Assembly (NCBI GenBank): GCA_021234155.1
Contig: JAJEKV010000014.1
Span: 15,906,872 to 15,970,871, forward strand
Source of the DNA: Isoetes taiwanensis
Taxonomy: Eukaryota > Streptophyta > Lycopodiopsida > Isoetales > Isoetaceae
Direction of reading: 5' to 3'
DNA length: 64,000 bases
How positions within the stretch are numbered: the first letter of the stretch is position 1; each line of letters begins with the position of its first letter. Below are positions 55,150 to 64,000 of the stretch, in pieces. A program made the position numbers and the translations under genes. The notes below the pieces were generated by a model. That model was not told the DNA's origin and did not search any database. It worked only from the letters and a program-made list of their open reading frames with translations.

Positions 55150-56422
55150 CTAATTATGATCTCCCCGAATTCTTCGGGCGAGAGCAAATCCTTCGTCATA
55201 ATAGTAACCATTTTCGCATGGATAGCGCAAAGGTTAGCATCGCCAAAAGGGGCTATGAGGTAAGCCTCAGCAGCCTGCTGCAGTGCTACTATAGCAAAAG
55301 TTTAGAACCGCAGGTCAGTCTTGAATTCCTGGGCTATTTCGCGGGGGAGCTTCCATAACAGGAGCTCGATGGTCTTTTAGTACTTATGGATTTCCTATAA
55401 GGCTACTGTGCCCGGTTTGAACCGATGCGATTTCCTTGGGGCCACTGCCCTCTGGGTCGGCATTGGCTTCTTGGGCAAAGTCTTGCCCCCTGACACTAGG
55501 TGAGGCCGGGCTTCATCCACACGGTCTTGTCGGCGGCCAGAGCTCGTGGCCTTCCCGACACTCCCAACAGCCTTGTATTGGCTCCCGACTTATGAACGGT
55601 GGACTTCCGCCGTCTCTTAATGGGAGGGTTCTCAGTCCCGTCAGGGCCCCGCGGGTTGTCTTGCTCTGGATTTGGCTCCTGCTGCTGCTGATCCTAGTTC
55701 TGCTTGGCAAGGTCCTCCGATTGCCGTTGTTGCTCGCCCCTTTCGGCCTCTTCTCGTGCGGCACGGGCGGCAGCCATACTTGCTTCTACCTCCGCGAAGC
55801 ATCGGGCGAAGCATCGGGCCGTGATCCTTCGGAGTAGCTCGGCATGATAGCGGTCCGACCGGGCTTGCATGTCCAGCTGAATTGCTATCAGATAATCTAC
55901 CATAAGGTAGGATGGGACCTCACCCCAAATAAAACTTTGGGTGGCCTCATCATACTTATAAGCGGGAAGTTCGAAGGGATTGCCATTTATGATAGCTTTC
56001 CTGTCACCCAGGTAAACATATTCATGCCCCCGATCTTTTGGGTTCCCCCTCTCCATCTCCCTGGTATCATCCCCACGGGCTAGTTCTCTGATTCGGGCGG
56101 CCTCCCTCCGAACGGCTTCCTCCTCAGGGACCTCCACGCACGTGGGCAGATAAAACTTAACTAACATCATAACTTGGTCAGGTTGCTCGATCACGGTATA
56201 AGATTGCCGAAGAAGGTTAAGCTTTATCAAAAAACGCTCAGAGAGATGGAAGATAGGGTAAGGTATCCTTTGTCTGGCAACAAAGCGTTGCACAAGCTCC
56301 ATTAATAAGAGTAGCTCTACCTTAGCTGGGTCAGTGGCAAGCTGCTCCCCAAGCTCAGCAAAGATTTGAGGTACAGTAAGAGTGCCATAGCTTTGGGTAC
56401 TTTTGGTGCGTTCTATGTTCAT
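55150..56422 (-). pseudogene. Repeat-borne protein with C-terminal histone H3-like tail and core
   Basis: A 242-codon frame (56,422 to 55,694) holds an unknown N-terminal domain and an Ala/Glu/Arg-rich helix. Past a TAG it continues in frame through 'IKRRRKSTVHKSG' to a stop at 55,496-55,498. One base out of phase follow 'GGKTLPKKPMPTQRAVAPRK' and 'SHRFKPGTVAL', which mirror the histone H3 tail and alphaN start (GGKAPRK, PHRFRPGTVAL). Then come 'KTIELLLWKLP', 'REIAQEFKTDLRF', '[20 protein letters not shown]' and '[13 protein letters not shown]', the H3 core in order. Five residues (FQRLV) are missing from alpha1, and three stops sit at 55,394, 55,377 and 55,302. Related remnants occur at 3.05-3.38 and 13.05-14.2 kb. 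H3 homology is strong; the N-terminal domain and the role are unknown. Confidence 0.75.
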
Positions 56423-56955
56423 GGGGGCTAAGCAAAAAGGACGAGAAGGGAGGCGCTAGGGGATAGTGGTGGCATAGGGCGGCAGTGGAGGCAAGGCGCT
56501 TAAGGCTTCGGCTCCAGCGGCGATGGCGGACGGACAGGGCGAGGCACTAAAGGAAGAAAGAAAACAAAAGTAAGTAACCGTCACTTTTTGTTTTTAATTA
56601 AAGATTCAAAAGTTTTTTGAAACTTTTTTTTTTAATAAAAAATTTTATATGGTGGCGGCGGAATACACATTTTATATGCCTAGGCGCCGCTGTGATTATA
56701 CGTGCCCCGTTTAAAATTCTGAGACGCTCCGACTCGAGTGGCGCCCGAGTAGGGTTTTGACCTTTTTATAGGCTAGTTTGATGCCGAACAAACCATGGCC
56801 GACACGTTGGAGCAAAAATCCCGTCTATCCGAGCTACCTGGAGAAAGTTATGGCGCTTGCAAAACAGGAACCTCTGGTTCCACCATCTGAACCTAACCAC
56901 TCTACTATAGTACACTCTCCTACTCAACTAAGTTATTCCTACCATAGTGAGGTCA
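56423..56955. other. 5' flank of the H3-like element
   Basis: GC-rich near the ORF start (56,423-56,545), then AT-rich, then a 'cgccgctgtgattatacgtg' region. The plus-strand frame 56,778-57,089 overlaps the reversed LTR fragment and is not a credible gene. Confidence 0.4.
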
Positions 56956-56959
56956 CCCA

Positions 56960-57320
56960 CATGCTAACTACAGGTGAGGCCCTCCGTCATACTTGGACCA
57001 CTTGGGATGGCCAAGTGTCCGGGCGAGGAACACAGAGGTGTCGTTCGTCCCACGTCCTCTATGGGAAATCCTATACAGCGGAAGCATAATACAACAATCA
57101 TAGGGGCCCCAGTAGCCATGCTCAGCAAGGCTTCACCCCCGATTCCCAAGTTCGTTTGGTGCCAAACCACATCATAGCATCCTCAGTCAGGTTGGCTCTT
57201 GTGCACAGGCCGCATATAACGGTTTTTAAGGGTTCTAACTAGAAACATCTCTACTTCTAGATAGCCTTTAGGTCTCTACCCTTCCCTTAACCCCAATATA
57301 TGGAGGGAGCAGAAAGAAAG
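56960..57320 (-). repeat. LTR fragment, minus strand, related to the chromovirus LTR
   Basis: Read on the minus strand, 'gtagagacctaaag' and 'atgcggcctgtgcacaagagcca' occur in the same order as at 47,985-48,055 in the 3' LTR, followed by 'gcttccgc'-type sequence matching 48,665-48,730. Intervening blocks are deleted. Third member of this LTR family in the window. Confidence 0.6.
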
Positions 57321-57600
57321 AATATAGGGTAAAAGAAAGCTAGGGTGTCTTACATTTGGCCAAATGTAGAGTAAGAGATGTATCACATTTCAAATACATA
57401 ACCGTTTTTTTAGTATGTACATAATAGCTATATTAAGGAAGCTTTTTTTTTTCGGAATTACATGCCACATCAATTAAAACGCAATCATGAAGCAGATTTC
57501 AATTCCCGCCGCTCTAACCACTCCAAGAAACGCCTGAACGTTAGGAGAATTTTTCACTTTCTGGCTAAAACTTCGCCCAGCTCCAGGATTTCCCTCCTTC

Positions 57601-59690
57601 TTGCCAGAATTCCTCCAGCTAACCCTAAACCACGCAAGAACCATGATGAACAACGAAGGAACAGAAATGGCGCAAGAAGATTGCAATATCGGGAATGTGA
57701 CAAAGAAAATGAAGCGTAAGATTGATGAAATTGTTAAATTTATATATGATCAGGTTCAAGATTTACGTCCTGTGCAAAGGACAGCTTTAGCAGTGAAAAC
57801 TGTTCGGGATGAAAGGCTGCACTTCTTTTTTGAACCTGCCATTGGAAATCCAGTGCAAGCAATTGTGAAGGATACTATGCTACAAAATATCCGTGAAGGT
57901 CTGCAGGAAGTGAAACAAGCAAATAGCAATGATAAATTAGCAGCTAAGCATTCCCTGTTATCAATGATTGTTGGTGAGAATGGAAAACTCAAGCAAAAAG
58001 GAGTAGCCCCCAGAATTCTTCAAGTGTAAGCAAGAAACCTCACAAAAGCTGCAATTAGAAGAAAGCGGATGTCATTGGCAGGAAGGCAACCCAGGGCAGA
58101 CATACTTCCGGAATCAACCAAACAGTTGGTAAATGAGTTTTGGTTAACCCACACAAAAACTTCTCCAAAGTACAGGGATGTCAGGAAGAAAAGGACACTT
58201 CCAATCCAGTTTTTAGACATGCCCCAGGTCTCTTTGCAAGCTTGATAGAAGCTAGCTTCCGTACATCCTGGATAAGTTTAGTAATCCTATTTGCGTTCCA
58301 TGCAAGGGATGTATCTGATATACATTGAAGTACATCCAACTACAGTAATTATATTTTTACACTTGGAGGTACTGAATGAGCTACGTTTAACAGGAAAAGT
58401 ACTTGGATGTACTTCCAATTACATCCAATGTGGCATAAGGCAGAAAATGTGTTGAAAGTCAAGCTGTGTTTTTATAGTCTCGGTTTTTGTAGTTCCCAAG
58501 TACATTCTAGTACATTTTAAGCTTTCCTGATCTCAAGATAGTTTTGAAAGATATGGTGATACATAAAAGTATTTAAATGTACTTCCTTCCATAAGAAAAG
58601 TATTGAATACATACATCTGTAACACAGTGACACTGTGTGTGACCTGGTTACATATTGAGTTTTTTATGTACATCTGGAATTCTTTGGAGTACATTCTTTA
58701 TACATTTATACATATCATGTACATAGTATGTACGATGTTGTGTTATAGTAGTTGAATGTATATCAAATCATGGTCCAAATGCCATAGAACTAATGCAATG
58801 TCTGCAACATCTTTGAATTCGTAAGTAGTTCTAATTTATATTTTACTTATACATGCCGTTTTTTTCCTTGCAGAGTGAATTGTATGAGATGTTCAAAGAT
58901 GAACATCCTGAAGTGAAGATTAGCATCAGAATGTTCGAGCTGCTTACGCCTACGTGTGTGAGAAGGTTGAAAGAGAGGAACACATGCTGTTGCGTGAAGG
59001 ATCACTAAAATCAGTTGTGTACTGAAAGCTCCAGCACCGTCTAATATCAAAGAGCATAGTTTGGATTGTGTCAAGGGAGAGTGCCAGAACTGTGGCACTG
59101 AAAATATTCAAATCTGTCCTAAGGAGAAAGAGTCGCAGAATGAGAACATTGAATGGCAAGTTTACAAGTACGTGAACGAACCTTCCAAAGCTGGCACTTC
59201 AAGGAGGCTGAAGCTTGTTACTGAAAGCGGGAGTCCAGGTACATTGCTTGACAAGATGTTTCATCACCTTACAAAGTTCACTATTCACAACTTTTCAGCA
59301 AGTTGGCAGAGCAAACAATTCAGGAAATCAGTGCAAAATTTGAGGGATGATTCTGTTTTGTCAGTAATGGACTTTGCAGAGAACTATACTTTACAGCCAC
59401 TCAGGGAGGTTCAGTCCGAGCATTGGAACAATGACCAGATAACTATTCTAGTGCATATAACCATGATGAAAGTCAATGGCGAGCTGAAAAAAACTGTTCA
59501 TTTGTATGTTTCCGATGTTATGAAGCATGATGCTTTCTTTGTTCAGGCTGCACTCAAGAAACACCATATTTGGATGATGCAAAAAGGTTTTGGCCACATC
59601 AAATACCATGTCATGTGGCCTGATGGGTGTGCTGCTTAGTTTAAGTGTTCTCGAGCCTTTTATTTGAATGTGGCCCAATATTATGTAAGT
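57601..59690 (+). pseudogene. RNase H-like transposase-like protein, copy C (truncated)
   Basis: N-terminal frame 57,601-58,029 has 'ANSNDKLAAKHSLLSMIV', aligning with copy A ('ESNDKLAAKRAALVMAL'). Then 'LVNEFWLTHTKTSPKYRDVR' (near 58,125) matches the FW...T..SP block of copy B. After an intron, 58,874 onwards gives 'HPEVKISIRMFELLTP' and 'RLKERNTCCCVK'. The Cys cluster is largely deleted, leaving 'GECQNCGTENIQICPKE'. The core resumes in frame 59,061-59,639: 'VMDFAENYTL', 'QITILVHITM', 'VMWPDGCAA', then TAG in place of the Gln of DGCASQF. Sequence stops near 59,690 before the HGKGEHDG motif. Confidence 0.6.
58255..58745. repeat. GTAC/TACATC-rich degenerate repeat in copy C
   Basis: Words such as 'gtacatcc', 'gtacttcc', 'gtacattc' and 'tgtacat' recur well over a dozen times in under 500 bases, on both strands because GTAC is a palindrome. 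It lies in the long intron-like gap between the FW...SP block and the next coding block of copy C. Copies A and B lack it. Confidence 0.6.
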
Positions 59691-59715
59691 TTTTAATGAT
59701 CAACAGCCAAAGAGA

Positions 59716-60640
59716 TCAATCAACTTGCTTTCTGGGCTCATCTGGCAATTCCAGAGGTAAAACATAGAAATTCACAGAATTACATGTTCCAAAAGGCATA
59801 TGCTCTTCCTGGCCCTTTTGTTTTGTAGTCAACTTTTCTTTTACAGATTGCTCGCTTGCAATAACTGTGCTTTGTCGAGACTCTGGAGCTACATATGTAA
59901 GTACTCCATTTCTCATGAATGCTGGAGAAGTGAAGTATCTGTTCAGAGTCTTCTCCAAAAAGTTGATGTTATACCATGCCCATTCCATCTCCCAAAGCCT
60001 GCTTAAAATTAACCCCATAGAAAATACCAAGGCTTTTATTACGGACTAAATAACAGTTGCAAAGTCTGTTGGACAGTAACTTCAATACTTACTTTGTATG
60101 GAAAAAAACTGTATCAGCAAAATATTCTGAATTGTCTTCTGAGGGAATATGTGTAGATGTTCCAAGTAATGAGGGATCCAAAATGCCCTACTTCAATATC
60201 TCGACCTTCAATAGAGCATGTCAGAAGATGAACAGTACACCAATGTTGACAACACGTTAAAGTATATCCACTTACAGTTTGCATCAACTGCCACATACTT
60301 GTGCCATGAATCCCTTCAGTCACCACTAAAAGAACGTGACAAACTGAGGAAAGAAACACTCCAAGCTAGAAATATTCCTTAGATAACAAAGTGAGAGATG
60401 TAAGACTTCAGCAACTATTGTGTTACTCCCAAAGACTTGACACACTCTTGCTAGCTATTATCAATACAAAAGAAAAATGTACGACATTGAATAGTACTTG
60501 TATTCCCATTAACTCATATGCCAGCTCTGCAGACAAGTTATCACTACCCAACACTGACACTGATGAAGAACCATCAAGGCACATGAGATCAGCCAACACA
60601 CGTGCGTTGTATAATGGCTGTTACTGAGAGTGAGAGATGG
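59716..60640 (-). other. Minus-strand open stretches, unidentified
   Basis: The frame 60,030-59,716 includes 'LWEMEWAWYNINFLEKTL' and 'LTYVAPESRQSTVIASEQ'; near 60,560 another reads 'SDNLSAELAYELMGIQ'. These look like exons rather than noise, but I cannot assign them, and I cannot show that they belong with the kinase exons upstream at 60.8-61.1 kb. Confidence 0.25.
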
Positions 60641-60796
60641 AAAGAGAAAAATGTGATACAATGCTGGTTATACAACATGCATTGAACCTACATGTTGTGT
60701 TAGCAATGAAATGTTATGCAACTCAATCATTCCAGCAAATGCATATCTCATACAGTTAACAAGCTTGGAGAGTTGTTTTGCACAAAGAAGGCTTAC

Positions 60797-61110
60797 AAAA
60801 TCTGATCTCGATCTAGTTTACTAGCAAGCTCTTCATTATCATCTGGAAATCTCATTATTTTCACTGCAACAGGCAAGCCATGGTAGATTCCTTCATAAAA
60901 CAGGCTATCATAAAATAGGCTATATGTACCCTGCAAATAGACAGGAAATACGGTGCTTCAAATCCTTCCCTTTCTTTATTATTTTGCCAATGTAGGGCCT
61001 TGGAGGCTAAATAGTAAGCTAAGATTATGCATGCAAGCATGTAGAATAAACTGATTAAAACCAAACAATTACCGAGCTAAAGAAATACTGAAGTTGGATC
61101 TCCATGGCCA
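60797..61110 (-). pseudogene. Raf-like MAPKKK protein kinase N-lobe exons (partial)
   Basis: Exon 60,797-60,930 (acceptor ttgcag, donor TTTT|GTAAGC) reads 'GTYSLFYDSLFYEGIYHG', 'LPVAVKIMRFPDDNEELASK' and 'LDRDQIF'. Upstream, an exon ending at 61,073 (donor TCG|GTAATT) joins in phase 0 and starts from a possible ATG near 61,107 ('MEIQLQYFFSS'). Plant Raf-like kinases of the HT1/ATN1 type have 'FASG..S.LYHG.Y...PVAVK.....DD...ASRLE.QF'. The VAVK Lys is present. A repeated 'SLFY' makes the glycine loop unusual. No exon for the catalytic loop or activation segment was found downstream, so the gene is partial. Confidence 0.5.
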
Positions 61111-62370
61111 CAGCCGATTGTGAAGCACTCAGATTGCTGCTTCTGGATGATCTGGGTAGCTAACAGGGTCTTCAAGGTAACGGCGAAGGGAAGACAAAAT
61201 CCAATTGTCAAGCAAAGAATATGGCGGAAGAGAGAATTTCCTTAGATTTTCTATTTTTCATTGTAGATGAAGAAATTTAACAAATCATACCAGATAGAAG
61301 CAGTTTGATGAGAAATTTGGCGAACTGCTCTGGTCGTTGGAGGTTTGGTCGTTAGGGCCGGAATGGTCAGGCTCGCGGCCGAAGGAATTACCTGGCTTTT
61401 CTATTTTTTCTAACCGTCGATTCATGAATTAGAAAATCTAACGGTTGAGATAGAAAAAACCTGATGTGGCACGACACGTGGCATAGCTAAAATTCCTCAC
61501 CTGTCCTTCTTCGATAATGATGTTCCTCACATGTTCTTCAAATTCTGAGATCGAATCCAAGCAGAGGTTGGTCGCGATGATCCGCAATTCAGAAGATCCG
61601 CCATCCAAGCCTGCCATCCATGCTCACGCCTGCTCAAAAAAGAAAGCAGCATGCTTTCTTATCCTTCTATTCTCAAACCATGCCTTAGCCGATTTTTGGA
61701 ATGCTCAAGCCAACAAGCAGCCCATTTTTTGGAATTCTCAGCCAACAAGCAGCTAAAAAATATGCTTTGCCTACAATTTTTTATACAATACCCAGCCGAA
61801 ATCTAGGTCAAACCATGCCTGAGATACGGTAAACAAATACCAAACGAAATAATTAGAAGTTTATCATCTGGTTTATCATACTTTTGAAATGCTGTTGAGT
61901 TGAGAAGCATGTTTTTTGTTCTTAGCCATAGCTTATTTGCTATGGAGGATTAATTTTCGAGTTCGACAGTGCTCTTGATTCAACAGCTCTATTTCTTTCA
62001 GCTTGAGGCACGCGAATATAATTCAGAGTATGCCCATCATCGATTCCAAGCAATACATAATTAGTTTAGAAGATATTATCATCTAAGTAAATGTTATACA
62101 CAAATCAAACCAATCGGTACAATTTGCATCATAGCAGCGATGATGAAAAAATCAATTTCCTGTTGTCCGCTATTTTGAATTAGCGTTTCTGAGCAATGAA
62201 GATTCTTCTCTTCATTCTCCACTAAAACAAATAGCAAGTAACCACAAGTAAAAAAAATTAAATCTCTTCATATCTGAAGATTTGGGTTAAGACGTGCCAC
62301 ACCTTATGGCCCATTCACCCAGATTGTTTTGTCCATCACAGATCCAGATATAGTAGTTAGCATCACAGCC
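61111..62370. other. No gene recognised
   Basis: Sequence of mixed composition. The short plus-strand frame at 61,517-61,756 has no recognised domain. It may hold the 5' region of the kinase fragment and the 3' flank of the gene at 62.37 kb. Confidence 0.4.
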
Positions 62371-63847
62371 TTATTTAATATTGTCAACATCTCCAGCTAA
62401 ACATCTTCGTAGCTCATCCATTCTTTGCTCAAGTGCCATTCTGGCATGCATGGACGAAGCTGAAGGCATAATTGGAGGCAAGGAAGGCAATGCACGAAGA
62501 GATAACTTTTTGCCATTCCTTAAACCAGTAATCCTTCCTCCCGTATAATTCATCACATCAAAATTTGGTGGAGTGACGCGTTTCTGCTTAGGTGAATTTG
62601 CCATGAGCACCCTTGGTGGGGATTGCACTTCATCTGTGTCCCTTAGAAAGTCTGGAGTTTCTTCATCTTCAATTGAAGGAGCTAACTTATGAACTGAACA
62701 AGCATCCAGGGGATTAGATCTTTTCAGAATACATGTAGGTGTCATTGGAGTGTCAGACACATGCAAACTTGTCTGACAACTGAATGACATGAGTGGAGAT
62801 ATCGGGGGAAGCTTCTCAAAAATGGACTCAGATTCGTCAATACACCTGTTGTCGTCATTGGCTTGAGAATCAGCCAACCCTACAACATAGATGAGCTTAA
62901 GAAAATATACACAGGAAAAAGATCAGCAGATGCAGGCAAGATTCAAAGTACCATTAATATATAAGTGAGAAGAAACTGCAGATTTGGATCCACCATCTAT
63001 AGGAATTCTTTTATCTGATGATCTTAACCGCATCGAATACCTGCAACATCATTCATTTCAAAAGAACATGCAATTAGGAAAAGCAAAGTAGCTGCTTTCT
63101 TGCATCCTAATCCAATGCGCAAGTTTAATTAGCTTTACCAACAAATCCTTCAAAATCAGCGAGCATATTCTCCTTATAAGATAGACAAAGATATTCGTAT
63201 TATTTTGGCAGCTGTCAGAAAACTACTCGTTGAAATCTTAGATGAGATGCTTTAGGCCAAATAATCTCTGATATGATCACTTTTTTTATGCTATCTACCT
63301 TGATGAATCTGACAGATGCTTTATGTCTTCCTCCCCTTTGCGTCAAAGCCATGAGCTCTCATAGTTATATCCCACTGACCATTTCTCTCTTCTATTTTCA
63401 ATCAGAAACAGGTTATCTCTGCCTGCCTTTTGCAACATGAGCTGCAATGAAGGCTACCCCATCTATTCATTTTGAAGACAAATGAGACAAATATTATTGT
63501 GATATTTCTCTATAGATAAGTAGAAGATATCTCCACTACCATTAGAGGGTGTTGATTCAACACGCCTGGCCAGAAAACCAACCGTGGACCAACAATATAA
63601 ATCTAATACTATTAACTGCCATAAAAGTTGCTGCCTTTTCCAGCACCAGCTGTTGCTTAACCTTGACTGCATTGTACCTATGAAAGTGATTTTATCTACA
63701 GTAGTCTTTATATAATATAAACACGAATCGCAAGGAATGCTTACCCTGTAGATGGAGTTGAAGGTGATACATTTTTGCTAACCATGACGTCAACAGCGTT
63801 AGACACCTTGAAAACTGTGGTTTGCATATGTCCTTTAGAGTTGAGGT
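62371..63847 (-). CDS. Unidentified host gene, last three exons (5' part beyond the window)
   Basis: Three minus-strand exons with consensus borders: 63,745-63,847, 62,952-63,040 and 62,371-62,879. They join in one frame without lesion. Text includes 'VMVSKNVSPSTPSTG', 'YSMRLRSSDKRIPIDGGSKS', 'KLPPISPLMSF', 'SPPRVLMANSPKQKRVTPP', 'GGRITGLRNGKKLSLRALPS' and a C-terminal helix 'ARMALEQRMDELRRCLAG'. The protein is Ser/Pro-rich with several SP/TP sites, like many cell-cycle-regulated nuclear proteins, but I do not recognise the family. Clean splice sites and an intact frame argue for a functioning gene; upstream exons would lie to the right of the window, possibly one near 63,905-63,960. Confidence 0.65.
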
Positions 63848-64000
63848 CTGTGAAAAAAGTTTGTGCTGCCGCTTCCAGTTTTTTTTATAGAACTGTAACT
63901 CTCAAAGACATCTTCACTGTGCGCTTCAATATCTTTCTCAATTTTCTGAGGTTCAGAGCCTGGAAGAAGTAGATTAAAACCATGATGACAGTTTTTGATG

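Noticed and set aside
56778-57177. Plus-strand frames of 103 and 67 codons
   Set aside because: They overlap the reversed LTR fragment and have no recognisable domain.

Overview
This is plant nuclear DNA from a large, repeat-rich genome. Evidence: spliceosomal introns with clean GT/AG borders, a chromodomain Ty3/gypsy element, an En/Spm (CACTA) element, L1-type LINE tails with A-runs, and fragments of plant-type LRR, FMO and Raf-like kinase genes. A BcsA-like two-exon glycosyltransferase, and a multi-copy transposase-like family that I otherwise associate with animal genomes, lean towards a seed-free vascular plant such as a fern. That is inference; no marker in the window settles the species.

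Layout. 1-5.9 kb: diverged LTR-like repeat, an (ATT)n array, a remnant of a repeat that encodes a histone-H3-like protein, a possible reverse-transcriptase C-terminus, and a retroposon tail full of minisatellites. 6.7-9.8 kb: copy A of an RNase H-like transposase family, followed by a LINE 3' end. 10-15 kb: minisatellite, two unknown ORFs, a second H3-fold remnant, and an array of CGCGTACGCG palindromes. 15.3-18.5 kb: transposase-like copy B on the minus strand. 19-21.3 kb: an unknown 339-codon ORF and adjoining LRR-protein and FMO gene fragments. 21.97-23.45 kb and 35.49-37.05 kb: two inverted copies of the 5' half of a glycosyltransferase gene. 23.45-26.75 kb: a CACTA element whose middle has been inverted in place, abutting an LTR fragment (26.75-27.29 kb). 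27.8-28.5 kb: isolated exons resembling Cdc14 phosphatase and an M3 peptidase. 30-33.6 kb: repeats, tRNA-derived SINE-like units and a LINE remnant.

33.77-35.99 kb holds the clearest intact gene, a 637-aa family-2 glycosyltransferase on the minus strand. 37.9-39.6 kb is a LINE-like remnant with a zinc knuckle. 41.5-48.85 kb is a 5'-truncated chromovirus with a 1,670-bp 3' LTR. 48.9-55 kb has retroelement scraps. 55.2-56.4 kb is the fullest copy of the H3-fold protein. 57.6-59.7 kb is transposase-like copy C. 60.8-61.1 kb carries a Raf-like kinase N-lobe, and 62.4-63.85 kb holds the last exons of an unidentified host gene that runs off the right edge.

Most coding capacity here is dead mobile DNA. 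The two most unusual signals are (1) a repeat-borne protein whose C-terminal part is a histone H3 tail and core, present as at least two H3 cores with related N-terminal remnants, and (2) a CACTA transposase gene cut by an in-place inversion so that the donor and acceptor of one intron now lie on opposite strands. All calls come from reading the sequence by eye; no search was run.
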